The notes under the pieces were generated by a model that saw only the letters and a list, made by a program, of their open reading frames with translations, had not been told where the DNA came from and did no database searches. This document shows, one piece after another, positions 1 through 7,653 of a stretch of 64,000 bases of DNA. Within the stretch, counting starts at the first letter, position 1, and each line of letters starts with the position of its first letter. Source of the DNA: Bradyrhizobium sp. Rc3b (GTDB lineage Bacteria > Pseudomonadota > Alphaproteobacteria > Rhizobiales > Xanthobacteraceae); the NCBI RefSeq assembly GCF_900114915.1, contig NZ_FOUS01000004.1, positions 310,001-374,000 of the forward strand. The letters run 5' to 3'. Position numbers and translations under genes: made by a program.

Positions 1-542
1 GCGACCGATGCCGCCAGGGTCAGGTTCGGCCACCGCAACAGGCCCCACAGCGCGAACGGAAAGAAGGCCATCAGCGGGATCATCAATTGCAGGAGGTCGA
101 GGTTCAGCGGCTCCTCCTGGAGCACGAGGCCGCGGACCAGGATCCTCAGCGGGTGCTCGAGGATGCCCGAGATGTTGTATTCGTGGATGATCTCCGGCGC
201 CATCGATTGCGAGGCGACGTAGGCGATGGTGTCGATATAGATCACGAACAGCACGACATAGGCGGCGTAGAGTCGCCAGACGCGGCGGAAGATGCGCGTC
301 GCCGCCACGAGGTAACCCCGTTCAAGCGCCATCCGGCCGTGGATGATGGCGACGCCATAGCCGACGACGAACACGAACAGGTCGGCGGCGCCGCTGAAGC
401 CGAAATTGCGCAGCGTCAGCAGATTGACGACGTTGTTCGGGATATGGTCGACGAAAACCGACCAGTTGGCGATACCGAGCGTCAGATACAGCCTGGCGTC
501 GTGATGGAATGCGGCGAGGTTCGCCTTAACGGACGGTTTCAT
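1..542 (-). CDS. OpgC-like membrane acyltransferase, partial (C-terminus beyond window)
   Basis: About 180 N-terminal residues are present; the rest lies beyond base 1. The start is the ATG at 542, reading MKPSVKANLAAFHHDARLYL. Seen: an early DHIPNN segment followed by LTLRNFGFSGAADLFVFVVGYG, then alternating hydrophobic helices. This is the N-terminal pattern of the OpgC family, integral membrane proteins that succinylate or otherwise acylate periplasmic glucans. The canonical OpgC N-terminus has a comparable helix with FxDHxP and LxxFGFSDAAExFVF. The substrate cannot be told from this fragment. No neighbouring glucan genes are visible, so the role is inferred from family only. Confidence 0.8.
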   Translation of the reverse strand, partial: MKPSVKANLAAFHHDARLYLTLGIANWSVFVDHIPNNVVNLLTLRNFGFSGAADLFVFVVGYGVAIIHGRMALERGYLVAATRIFRRVWRLYAAYVVLFVIYIDTIAYVASQSMAPEIIHEYNISGILEHPLRILVRGLVLQEEPLNLDLLQLMIPLMAFFPFALWGLLRWPNLTLAASV

Positions 543-727
543 TGATTAAAATAGCTTTGGGAATCAGGGTGATACTTTTAACGGCAACTGCCTGCCCATC
601 CGAGTAGCGTTTGCGTGATGGCTGGGGGCATCCGCCGTTATGGCGCGAAATTGCGCGGTGTCTTATGGACGTTCTGATTGATGCGCTCGGAGGACTTACA
701 ACGAAATTTTCTAACCTGTTCTTACCG

Positions 728-1183
728 CTATTCGGCGGGCTCGGCCGACGCCTCGTCAGGAACGCCGGCGCGACTCGCCATGATGCCGAGGGCGACGCCT
801 CCGATCGCCAGGATCGGCAGCAGTCGCTTCACCCCGATGGCACGAACGATCTGCAGCCCGGTGGCGAGCAGCATGGGGTCTGCCAGCATGCTCTGCGCCG
901 CCGACTTCGCGGCGCGCTCGGCCGCGATCTGGGCGCGCTTCTGAACCTCGCGCTTGTAGGCCCAATAAGAACCTGCCGCTGCCAGCGTCAGCAGGAAGAA
1001 GATGCCGGCGCCGGCCAGACAGGCCTGCACCGGGCCATATTTCTCCAGCACCGAGATGAAGGCGGCGGCGCAAAGGAAGCACGTCGTCACGAACAGCGCG
1101 AAGGCCGCGGCTGCGGCAAGCGAGGTCAGCCGCACCGTGGTGCCGGTGGATGCACTGATCCCGTCGATGATGCGCTGAAACAT
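728..1183 (-). CDS. Small membrane protein, holin-superfamily-III-like (YqjE-like position)
   Basis: 151 residues. Two strong membrane helices sit at about residues 20-46 and 54-74, followed by a charged, Ala-rich amphipathic stretch (KREVQKRAQIAAERAAK) and a third hydrophobic segment near 121-137. This layout resembles the PF07332 / DUF1469 'phage holin' membrane proteins, which are not phage genes in this setting. The gene follows a DUF883 gene by 94 bases on the same strand, the same pairing as yqjD-yqjE in enterobacteria. It is probably cotranscribed from the stress-type promoter at 1688-1712. The molecular function is unknown. Confidence 0.7.
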   Translation of the reverse strand: MFQRIIDGISASTGTTVRLTSLAAAAAFALFVTTCFLCAAAFISVLEKYGPVQACLAGAGIFFLLTLAAAGSYWAYKREVQKRAQIAAERAAKSAAQSMLADPMLLATGLQIVRAIGVKRLLPILAIGGVALGIMASRAGVPDEASAEPAE

Positions 1184-1277
1184 GGCCCTCGCTCCTCAGT
1201 TCCCCGCAAGCCAAACCGTCACGGGCCGACACCGGCAATGCGCCGGTGCCGACGCCTCAACACGCGTCCCGCAAATC

Positions 1278-1649
1278 TTACCGGCGCCAGGCGGCACCGA
1301 TCAGAAAGCCGATGCCGAGCGCGAGTCCGACGGTCGCAAGCGGCCGCTGTGTGATCGCGTCTTCGAGCGTCTCCTCGATCGAGCCGTAGGCTTCCTGGGC
1401 CGCGCCCATCATTGCACTGCCGCGCTCTGACACGTCGTCGAGCGCGGTATCCATGTTCTCGCGCGCCTGGCGATAGCCGCGGCGGGCCTGCTTGCTGGTG
1501 GAATTGGCAAATGTGTTGAGCGCGTCGGTGATCTGGTCGGTGAGGGCGGCGATATCGCTTTTCACGGCTGCTACATCCTTCTCGAGGCGTTCTCTGGTGG
1601 CTTTGTCGGTCCAGTCTTTCATCCCGGCTTCGGCATCGGTCGTGGACAT
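1278..1649 (-). CDS. DUF883 family (ElaB/YqjD-like) membrane-anchored protein
   Basis: 123 residues starting at ATG 1649, which has GGAG five bases upstream; a TTG further upstream is in frame but would overrun this ribosome site. The first 95 residues are a charged helix (KDVAAVKSDIAALTDQITDA), and the protein ends in one membrane helix, PLATVGLALGIGFLIGAAWRR. That is the DUF883 layout. In E. coli, ElaB/YqjD proteins anchor ribosomes to the inner membrane in stationary phase; here that is only an analogy. An exact GGAAC-N16-CGTT element lies 39 bases upstream of the start, so general-stress control is likely. Confidence 0.85.
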   Translation of the reverse strand: MSTTDAEAGMKDWTDKATRERLEKDVAAVKSDIAALTDQITDALNTFANSTSKQARRGYRQARENMDTALDDVSERGSAMMGAAQEAYGSIEETLEDAITQRPLATVGLALGIGFLIGAAWRR

Positions 1650-1687
1650 CGGGAGCTCCAAACTGTTGACGGCTGAGATAGCCGGAA

Positions 1688-1712
1688 AACGTTTCGTCGT
1701 CGGGGAAGTTCC
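1688..1712 (-). promoter_or_regulatory. EcfG-type (general stress) promoter for DUF883/holin-like pair
   Basis: On the minus strand GGAAC (1712-1708) is followed by 16 bases and CGTT (1691-1688), an exact match to the consensus reported for alphaproteobacterial EcfG sigma factors. It lies in the 78-base gap after the AI-2E gene, and the predicted transcript start leaves a leader of about 30 bases before ATG 1649. Confidence 0.65.
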
Positions 1713-1727
1713 GTTCGCGGAAACCGG

Positions 1728-2840
1728 TCAGTCCTGCGGAAGCTGCGGCGCATCCGCCGGCAACAGATGCTCCTTCAGGATCAGCGCGACGATCAGGAGC
1801 GGCGACGACAGGAAGGCGCCCATCGGCCCCCACAGCCAGGTCCAGAACGCGAGCGCCAGCAGCACGGCGAGCGCATTCAGCGCCAACCGCCGCCCAATGA
1901 TCATGGGCGTGACGAAGTGCCCCTCCAGGAAGGTGAGACCGCCGAAGGCGAGCGCCGCCATCAGGCCGCCGCTGATGGTCGGGAAGGCGACCAGCCCCAC
2001 CACGATCAGAACGGCGAACATCGCGATCGGCCCGATGATCGGGATGAAGTTGAGGGTTGCCGCAAGCGCGCCGAGCCCGGCCGGATTGGGCATGCCGGTG
2101 AGCGCGCAGACGAGGCCGGTGGCGACGCCGACCCCAATATTGATGAGGGTGACGGTCAGGAGGTAGTTGCCGAGATGGACCTCGATCTCGTTGAGGATCC
2201 GAAGCGTGCGCAGCCGGGCGTCGCGGTCGCTGAAGGTCATGATCAGCGCCCGGCGCAGGTCGCGCCAGCTTGCGATGAACAGGATCAGGGTGACGAAGAA
2301 CAGCAGGAATTCGGTAAAGGTCGGTGACAGGAATTCCAGGGTCGGCTGCACCCAATCGAATTTCGGCATCTGGAAGTTCGGCAATCCTTCCGAGCCGCCG
2401 ACCATAGCCTGCAGCTCGCGCCACAGTGCGAGCGGTCGGTCGAACACGTGCAGCTTGTCCTTCAATTGCGCGCCGAGCTCCGGCAGGCGCGTGCTCCATT
2501 CCATCGCGGGGGAGGCGATCAGCGCCACCACGAAGGCCACCACGGCGGTCCCCGCAACTACGATCAGAACGGCACCTACGCTGCGCGGCACCTTGTACCG
2601 CTCCAGAAAGCCCGCCGCCGGCGACAGCATGGTGCCGGTGACGAAGGCCATCACGACCGGCAGGAAGAAAGCTCTTCCAACGTAGAGCACGGTAACGACC
2701 GCAATCAGTAACAAGCCGGCAAGCGCGAAGGCGACGAACTCGGTGCGGCGGATGACCGGCGGCAGCTCGATATGGCTGTCGGGAAGCGGACTGCCTTCGC
2801 TGTTGCCGGGAATCACACGTTCACTGGGAAGGACGCGCAC
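1728..2840 (-). CDS. AI-2E family transporter (PerM/YdiK type permease)
   Basis: 370 residues from a GTG start at 2840, with a GGGAGAG ribosome site just upstream. The protein has about seven to eight membrane helices: a pair at the N-terminus (residues 34-80), a long soluble middle, and a dense C-terminal membrane half containing GLGALAATLNFIPIIGPIAM and a later WGPMGAFLSSPLLI. The PxxG and LNFIPxIGP motifs are diagnostic of the AI-2E/PerM family. Members export small molecules or act as Na+/H+ antiporters; 'autoinducer-2 export' should not be assumed. It is monocistronic or reads towards the DUF883 gene. Confidence 0.88.
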   Translation of the reverse strand: MRVLPSERVIPGNSEGSPLPDSHIELPPVIRRTEFVAFALAGLLLIAVVTVLYVGRAFFLPVVMAFVTGTMLSPAAGFLERYKVPRSVGAVLIVVAGTAVVAFVVALIASPAMEWSTRLPELGAQLKDKLHVFDRPLALWRELQAMVGGSEGLPNFQMPKFDWVQPTLEFLSPTFTEFLLFFVTLILFIASWRDLRRALIMTFSDRDARLRTLRILNEIEVHLGNYLLTVTLINIGVGVATGLVCALTGMPNPAGLGALAATLNFIPIIGPIAMFAVLIVVGLVAFPTISGGLMAALAFGGLTFLEGHFVTPMIIGRRLALNALAVLLALAFWTWLWGPMGAFLSSPLLIVALILKEHLLPADAPQLPQD

Positions 2841-2977
2841 AATCTCTCTCCCGCACGGAAACCTCGATCCGCGCGCCCATTTGGCGAGCTGATAATGCGC
2901 GAGCAGTGCCTCGGTTCCATCGCGGCTTCGTGAACGCGCGCTCGCTTGACTGTGACAAGGATGCCGCGCGAAGGGCC

Positions 2978-3003
2978 GGAACCTGTATCGCTCCCGCGGC
3001 GTT
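2978..3003 (+). promoter_or_regulatory. EcfG-type promoter upstream of the L,D-transpeptidase
   Basis: GGAAC (2978-2982), 17 bases, then CGTT (3000-3003), an exact match to the alphaproteobacterial general-stress consensus. It sits 47 bases before the ATG at 3051 and points in the right direction. Confidence 0.6.
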
Positions 3004-3050
3004 TGTTCGCAAGCGCATCACCCTGATGCACGCATCCAACGGGGCAGCAC

Positions 3051-3830
3051 ATGACAAAGTTCTCTGCAGTCCGTCGCAGCTTCTCGCCGCGCGCCGTCAC
3101 CGCCTTCGCCTTCGCAACCGCTCTGCTGACGGTGCCTTTCGCTGGCGCGAGCGCGCAGACATTCGGCTATGCTCCGATGCAGCCGCAGGCATATCCGCAG
3201 GACCAGGGTTATGCGCAGGGCTACGTGAATGAAGCGCCGCAGCCGCAGGCGGCGGACGAGGATGCCCAGCTGCCCGATCGTCTGCGCAAGCAGATCGTCG
3301 GCTTCGACCGCAGCGAGCCGGCCGGCACCATCGTCATCGATACCAACAACACCTATCTCTACTACGTGCTCGGCAATGGTCGTGCGATCCGTTACGGCGT
3401 CGGCGTCGGCCGCGAAGGCTTCACCTGGTCCGGCGTGCAGAGTGTCAGCCGCAAGGCGGAATGGCCGGACTGGCATCCGCCGGCCGAGATGATTGCGCGC
3501 CAGCCCTATCTGCCGCGCTTCGTCGCCGGCGGTCCCGGCAACCCGCTCGGGGCGCGGGCGATGTATCTCGGCTCCAGCGAATACCGCATCCACGGCACCA
3601 ACGATCCCTCCACGATCGGCAAGTTCGTCTCCTCCGGCTGCATCCGCATGACCAACGAGGACGTCACCGACCTGTTCAGCCGCGTCAATGTCGGCGCCAA
3701 GGTCGTGGTGCTGCCGAAGAACGCGCCGCTGATGGCCAAAGGCAGCGACCCCGCGCGTAAGCGTCCAGCCGTGACGGCGATGCCGTCGGGCCGGCAGGCG
3801 CTGAACATCGCGACGTCGGCCGTGAACTAG
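3051..3830 (+). CDS. L,D-transpeptidase (YkuD domain), exported
   Basis: 259 residues. A signal peptide spans about residues 1-36 and ends ...FAGASAQ before TFGYAPMQ. A Gln/Pro-rich linker follows. The YkuD catalytic domain runs from about residue 85 to 225. The active-site block is HGTNDPSTIGKFVSSGCIRM, with the His, the catalytic Cys and the following Arg in place. The enzyme forms 3-3 peptidoglycan crosslinks or attaches proteins to peptidoglycan in the periplasm. A DUF2865 gene follows after only eight bases, so they form an operon. A stress-type promoter lies upstream, suggesting cell-wall remodelling under stress. Confidence 0.92.
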   Translation: MTKFSAVRRSFSPRAVTAFAFATALLTVPFAGASAQTFGYAPMQPQAYPQDQGYAQGYVNEAPQPQAADEDAQLPDRLRKQIVGFDRSEPAGTIVIDTNNTYLYYVLGNGRAIRYGVGVGREGFTWSGVQSVSRKAEWPDWHPPAEMIARQPYLPRFVAGGPGNPLGARAMYLGSSEYRIHGTNDPSTIGKFVSSGCIRMTNEDVTDLFSRVNVGAKVVVLPKNAPLMAKGSDPARKRPAVTAMPSGRQALNIATSAVN

Positions 3831-3838
3831 GAGTAAGA

Positions 3839-4495
3839 GTGAGCCAAATGAGCAGACGCCTGATTGGCAAAGTGGCTGGCGGTACGGCGATCATGGTCTT
3901 CGTCTCCGCCGGTCTGGCATTCGCACCGTCGGCGCACGCGGAGGATTTCTTCTCGGCGCTGTTCGGTGCGTTCGGAGGGCGGCTTCCACAGATCCGGACG
4001 CCGTTCCCTGGCGATGACATGCCGCGCTACGATGTCCCCCGGCAACGCGCCGCCTATGGCGGCGGCACGGCCTATTGCGTGCGCGGCTGCGACGGCCGCT
4101 ACTTCCCGGCGCAGGGCAATGATGCCGAGAGCAAGGCGCAATCCTGCAAGAGCTTCTGCCCGGCTTCCGAGACGTCGCTGGTCTATGGCGGCAACATCGA
4201 CGACGCCACGACCGACAAGGGAAAATCTTATTCCGAATTGCCCAATGCGTACCGCTATCGCAATGAGATTGTCGCGGGCTGCACCTGCAACGGCAAGGAT
4301 CCGGTCGGGCTTGCGCAGGTCAAGGTCGAGGACGATCCTACCCTGCGCAAGGGCGATATCGTCGCCGGCGCCGATGGCCTGGTGGTCGCCAGCCGCAATG
4401 CCAACGACCGCCGCGGCGTCGCGATGAATTTTTCGCCGCTGCCGGAATCGGTGCGCGCCAAATTCCGCCAGGTGCCGGTGGTGGCGAAGGAGTAG
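3839..4495 (+). CDS. DUF2865 domain protein, exported, cysteine-rich
   Basis: 218 residues. GTG 3839 is chosen because AGGAG lies five bases upstream; ATG 3848 would be 14 bases away. A signal peptide occupies residues 1-34 (ends HAEDFF). Six cysteines are arranged as YCVRGCDGRYFP, SCKSFCP and GCTCNG, suggesting disulfides in the periplasm. This is the DUF2865 pattern of Hyphomicrobiales. The function is unknown. Tight coupling with the L,D-transpeptidase eight bases upstream suggests a role at the cell wall, which is inference. Confidence 0.85.
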   Translation: MSQMSRRLIGKVAGGTAIMVFVSAGLAFAPSAHAEDFFSALFGAFGGRLPQIRTPFPGDDMPRYDVPRQRAAYGGGTAYCVRGCDGRYFPAQGNDAESKAQSCKSFCPASETSLVYGGNIDDATTDKGKSYSELPNAYRYRNEIVAGCTCNGKDPVGLAQVKVEDDPTLRKGDIVAGADGLVVASRNANDRRGVAMNFSPLPESVRAKFRQVPVVAKE

Positions 4496-4540
4496 GGCGG
4501 CGGGTTCACGTGGGGCCCAGCGCTACCGCCTCAATCTCCG

Positions 4541-4674
4541 CTGTCATCCCGGACAAGCGAAGCGCAGATCCGGGATCCATAACCACAGGGAGGAGTTACG
4601 GCACGAGCCGGCGACCAGGAGTCTTCGCCAAACTACTCCCTGTGGTTATGGATCCCCGCGTTCGCGGGGATGAC
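4541..4674. repeat. Palindromic intergenic repeat, family A (copy 1)
   Basis: The outer arms are CTGTCATCCCGGACAAGCG and a GGGGATGAC end. Inside, positions 4573-4591 and 4637-4655 form a perfect 19-base inverted repeat (TCCCTGTGGTTATGGATCC on the right arm) around a 45-base loop containing GTCTTCGCCAAAC. It lies between convergent genes. Related elements recur through the window at 9993, 21671, 28757, 32051, 36601, 43360, 48805 and 63358. Confidence 0.85.
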
Positions 4675-4710
4675 GCCGGAGGTGTAGGGGCAGCTTCTAT
4701 CTAACCAATG

Positions 4711-6804
4711 TTACGCCGCGCGGATCTTGCCGAGGAAGTCACTGACTTGATGGCCGAGCTGGCGGCTCTGGCTCTCCAGCATCTCGGAGGCCTGCTTCAC
4801 ATTGTCGGCGGCTGCGGCGGCAGCGTCCGCATCGGCTTTGACGCCGGTGATGTTGTCCGAGACGTTCTTGGTGCCCTGCGCCGCGAATTGCGTGCTGCGC
4901 GTGATCTCCTGCGTCGCCGCACCCTGCTCCTGCACGGCGGCGGCAATGGCGGTCGCCACTTCGTTCACTTCGCCGATGATGCCGCCGATGGTCTGGATCG
5001 CGTTGATGGCGTCGCCCGCGACTTTCTGGATGTCGGCGATCTGCTCGGAGATCTCCTCGGTCGCCTTCGCGGTCTGGCTTGCCAGCGACTTCACTTCGGA
5101 GGCGACCACGGCAAATCCGCGGCCGGCTTCGCCGGCGCGCGCCGCTTCGATGGTGGCGTTGAGCGCGAGCAAATTGGTCTGCGCCGCGATGGTGTTGATG
5201 AGGCCGACCACCTCGCCGATGCGCCCCGCCGATTGCGCCAGCCCCTGAACGGTGCTGTCGGTCTCGCGCGCCTGCGTGACGGCGCGGCCGGCGATGCCTG
5301 CGGCATGGGCGGCCTGCTGGCTGATGTCGTTGATTGAGGCCGAGAGCTCCTCGGCGGCGGCGGCGACGCTGTCGACGCTCATGGAGGCGTCGTTGGAGGC
5401 CTTGCCGGCGACCTGCACGCGGTCGTTGGTCTGGCGCGACACGGCAGAGAGGTCGCCCGAGGTCTTGCGCATCTCGCCGGAGGCTTCGCTCAATTCGCCC
5501 AGCGTCTTGCGCACTGCGCCCTCGAACTCGCCGACATAGGCCTCGACGGCGCGCTGGCGTGCGGCGGCGCCCGTATTGCGCTCGCGTTCCTGCTCTTCGA
5601 TCTTGAGCTTGTCGGTGGCCTGCTGCTTGAAGGTCTCCAGCGCGCCAGCCAGTGCGCCGATCTCGTCCTGGCGATCGAGATAGCCGCTGTCGACGGCAAG
5701 GTCGCCGCCGGCGACCTTCAACATGGCGTCGCGGATGGTGTTCAGGGGATGGATCACGCGGCGGCTCACGAGCATGACAGCGCCGACGGCAAGGCCGATG
5801 GCGAGCGCCAGCAATCCGAGCTGCACGATCAGCGCGCGCTGCGCAGCGCCGCGCTGCTCCAGCGTATGGACCTTGGCGGCGTCGAGGGCGGCTTCCGCCA
5901 CGGTGACAGCGCTGGAAAGGCGGCCGACCGTGAGCGGGCTCCATTGGTTGGCGGTCATCTCGGCCTTCTCGCCCTTGACCAGCGTGTCAGCGAGGCGATC
6001 CCGCAGGGTCAGGTATTGCGGCTCGAAATAGGCAGTCTTGGCCGCGGCCATGGCGGAGACGAGCGCGGGCGGCAACTGCATGCCCGAGGCTGACAATTCC
6101 AGCGCCTTCCACGTCGCCGACGTGCCGCCGACATGCTGGGTGTAGCTGTTGCGGGCTTCCGGTGTGATCTTGCCGGCGGCAAGACCGGTCGAGACGACCA
6201 GCGAAGCTTCGCCCGCGGTGTTGCGGAGCAGCCAGGCGTTCTGCTTGATCGACAGCAATTGGTCGATCACGGGGTCCTGGTGATTGACGGTGGCGGCCAG
6301 GACGTTCGACAGCTTGTCGAGCGTTTCGAGCAGGCCGCCCGTCGTCTCCATATATTCCTTCGGCAGACCGGTACGACGCTGATCCCTGGGCTTGGCCATA
6401 TCCGCCCAGAACTGTTTCTGCTCTTCGGTCAGCAGCTTGTGGAGGCGCGCAAGCTCCGGCACCAGCGTGCCCGATTGCGGGAAGTCGATGACCGGCAGCA
6501 GCTCCAGCGCGCGTGCCATTGCGGGCATCTCGGTGTCCCGGATCGCGCGCAGATATTTTTCGATCTCGGCATCCATCGGTTCGGCCGAGTTGAGGAGCCG
6601 CGTCGTAGTCGAGCGGTCGGTGCGCAGGCTGTGCATCGCCTTGAACAGATCGGCGGATGCGTCGGCGGTCTTCGAGATGCGGTTGGCGGTCCTGAGGCGA
6701 TCCCAGGATTCATAGGCAGTGAGCGAGAGCGCGAGCACCACGCAGGCCGACGTGATCGCGATCACCGCCTTCAGCAGCGCGGATACGGTCAGACGATTCA
6801 GCAT
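4711..6804 (-). CDS. Methyl-accepting chemotaxis protein
   Basis: 697 residues from ATG 6804 ([12 protein letters not shown]), which has a GGGGA ribosome site; the open frame continues upstream without support. Seen: membrane helix at about 8-30, a helical periplasmic sensor domain of about 290 residues, a second helix at 323-347 ([16 protein letters not shown]), HAMP at 347-400 ([27 protein letters not shown]), and the signalling hairpin with [20 protein letters not shown]. No CheR/CheB-binding pentapeptide ends the protein. It reports a periplasmic signal to CheA; the ligand is unknown. It stands alone, with no che genes nearby. Confidence 0.93.
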   Translation of the reverse strand: MLNRLTVSALLKAVIAITSACVVLALSLTAYESWDRLRTANRISKTADASADLFKAMHSLRTDRSTTTRLLNSAEPMDAEIEKYLRAIRDTEMPAMARALELLPVIDFPQSGTLVPELARLHKLLTEEQKQFWADMAKPRDQRRTGLPKEYMETTGGLLETLDKLSNVLAATVNHQDPVIDQLLSIKQNAWLLRNTAGEASLVVSTGLAAGKITPEARNSYTQHVGGTSATWKALELSASGMQLPPALVSAMAAAKTAYFEPQYLTLRDRLADTLVKGEKAEMTANQWSPLTVGRLSSAVTVAEAALDAAKVHTLEQRGAAQRALIVQLGLLALAIGLAVGAVMLVSRRVIHPLNTIRDAMLKVAGGDLAVDSGYLDRQDEIGALAGALETFKQQATDKLKIEEQERERNTGAAARQRAVEAYVGEFEGAVRKTLGELSEASGEMRKTSGDLSAVSRQTNDRVQVAGKASNDASMSVDSVAAAAEELSASINDISQQAAHAAGIAGRAVTQARETDSTVQGLAQSAGRIGEVVGLINTIAAQTNLLALNATIEAARAGEAGRGFAVVASEVKSLASQTAKATEEISEQIADIQKVAGDAINAIQTIGGIIGEVNEVATAIAAAVQEQGAATQEITRSTQFAAQGTKNVSDNITGVKADADAAAAAADNVKQASEMLESQSRQLGHQVSDFLGKIRAA

Positions 6805-6888
6805 CGAAGTCCCCAATTCCCATTGCAAACTCAGAAAGACGCCCGGCAACATCGACAAACGGGGGCGCGGCAGATCGGCAATCGCATG

Positions 6889-6914
6889 CCGTTTGCGGCT
6901 CAGAGCGCAAACGG
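6889..6914. promoter_or_regulatory. Inverted repeat in the chemoreceptor upstream region
   Basis: Nine-base perfect arms, CCGTTTGCG (6889-6897) and CGCAAACGG (6906-6914), are separated by eight bases. The element lies 85 bases upstream of the chemoreceptor start, between divergent genes. It could be an operator or a leader hairpin; no regulator is identified. Confidence 0.4.
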
Positions 6915-7008
6915 TCTTCCGATCTGAATGCAAAAGGGTAAAATTTTAGGCAGGCCGTCCGATCGTAGAAGTACGTATTTACTAGAAGTTGCAGTGGGTT
7001 GCCGCGAT

Positions 7009-7033
7009 GGAACCGGTGCGGGAGACAGGCGTT
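7009..7033 (+). promoter_or_regulatory. EcfG-type promoter for the 51-residue membrane protein
   Basis: GGAAC (7009-7013), 16 bases, CGTT (7030-7033), an exact consensus match. It is 38 bases upstream of ATG 7072 and on the same strand. Confidence 0.65.
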
Positions 7034-7071
7034 AGGATGGTGGTCGCAATTTGCCTGAAGGGGGTCTCGCG

Positions 7072-7227
7072 ATGCTGGTGGGCGTGCTCGTCACTTTTCT
7101 CGTCGTTATTCTCGTCCTTTATCTCATCAACATGCTGCCGATGGACGGCCGCGCCAAGCAGATCGCGCGCGTGGTCGTCATCATCATCGGCATCGTCTCG
7201 CTGCTGAAATATCTCGCGGTGTTCTAG
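7072..7227 (+). CDS. Thivi_2564-type small membrane protein, 51 residues
   Basis: ATG 7072 is preceded by GAAGGGGG with a seven-base gap; the frame closes at TAG 7225-7227. The protein is almost entirely two membrane helices, LVGVLVTFLVVILVLYLINM and VVVIIIGIVSLLKYLAV, joined by the polar turn LPMDGRAKQIAR. This is the conserved pattern of the Thivi_2564 family of tiny membrane proteins, whose function is unknown. It is short enough to be missed by length-limited gene calling. An exact stress-type promoter directly upstream supports that it is a real, regulated gene. Confidence 0.82.
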   Translation: MLVGVLVTFLVVILVLYLINMLPMDGRAKQIARVVVIIIGIVSLLKYLAVF

Positions 7228-7238
7228 CAAGGGATCAT

Positions 7239-7268
7239 AGCCCGGATGAGCGAAGCGACATCCGGGCT
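7239..7268. repeat. Short inverted repeat, family D (AGCCCGGATG...CATCCGGGCT)
   Basis: Ten-base perfect arms AGCCCGGATG and CATCCGGGCT enclose GAGCGAAGCGA. It immediately follows the small membrane protein gene and may end its transcript. A second copy lies at 31534-31568. Confidence 0.7.
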
Positions 7269-7281
7269 GCCGCTCCTAGAC

Positions 7282-7309
7282 AAAAAAGCCCCGGCTTTCG
7301 CCGGGGCTT
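7282..7309 (-). terminator. Rho-independent terminator of csbD
   Basis: Read on the minus strand, GCCCCGGCGAAAGCCGGGGC is followed directly by six T. It lies 13 bases after the csbD stop codon. On the plus strand the T tract is weak, so it mainly serves csbD. Confidence 0.88.
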
Positions 7310-7321
7310 CGTTCGTGCGCT

Positions 7322-7522
7322 TTAGTGCAGCGACTTGAGCCAGTCGTCGACATCCTGACGAACCTGGTCCTTGGCCTTGCCGTAGCGTTCCTGAAGCCGG
7401 CCTTCGAGTTGCTCGCGGCGTCCCTCGATCAATTGGAGGTCGTCGTCGGTGAGCTTGCCCCATTTCTCCTTGGCCGATCCCTTGAACTGCTTCCAGTTTC
7501 CTTCGATCCGATTCCAGTCCAT
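7322..7522 (-). CDS. csbD: CsbD family stress response protein
   Basis: 66 residues from ATG 7522; GGGAG lies six bases before it, whereas the ATG at 7528 would abut that ribosome site. The sequence MDWNRIEGNWKQFKGSAKEKWG is the classic CsbD start, followed by LTDDDL and the charged helix GRREQLEGRLQERYGKAKDQ. CsbD proteins are small, hydrophilic and abundant in general stress; their biochemical role is unknown. An exact EcfG-type promoter is upstream and a strong terminator downstream, so the gene is a self-contained stress unit. Confidence 0.93.
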   Translation of the reverse strand: MDWNRIEGNWKQFKGSAKEKWGKLTDDDLQLIEGRREQLEGRLQERYGKAKDQVRQDVDDWLKSLH

Positions 7523-7551
7523 GACCATCTCCCAATGGTTGATGGCACGAC

Positions 7552-7577
7552 AACGCGAGCGCCGCGCAGCCTGTTCC
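7552..7577 (-). promoter_or_regulatory. EcfG-type promoter for csbD
   Basis: On the minus strand GGAAC (7577-7573), 17 bases, CGTT (7555-7552). The match is exact and lies 30 bases from the csbD start codon. Confidence 0.7.
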
Positions 7578-7604
7578 GCGCCGCGCCGCGACGTTTCGCC
7601 CAAC

Positions 7605-7634
7605 AAAAAAGCCCCGGCAAGGGCCGGGGCTTTT
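7605..7634 (-). terminator. Rho-independent terminator of malate synthase G
   Basis: The stem GCCCCGGC / GCCGGGGC (7611-7630) lies 20 bases after the malate synthase stop. On the minus strand it is followed by six T; on the plus strand by four T, so it is partly bidirectional. Confidence 0.82.
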
Positions 7635-7653
7635 GACGCTTTTGTGACTTCGC

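Noticed and set aside
611..1354. 247-residue plus-strand frame at the left end
   Set aside because: Opposite the holin-like gene and the DUF883 gene; low-complexity and without a start signal.
2893..2918. Possible further EcfG promoter before the AI-2E permease
   Set aside because: GGAAC-N16-CATT on the minus strand has a wrong base at a key -10 position and sits about 50 bases from the start, so it was not counted.
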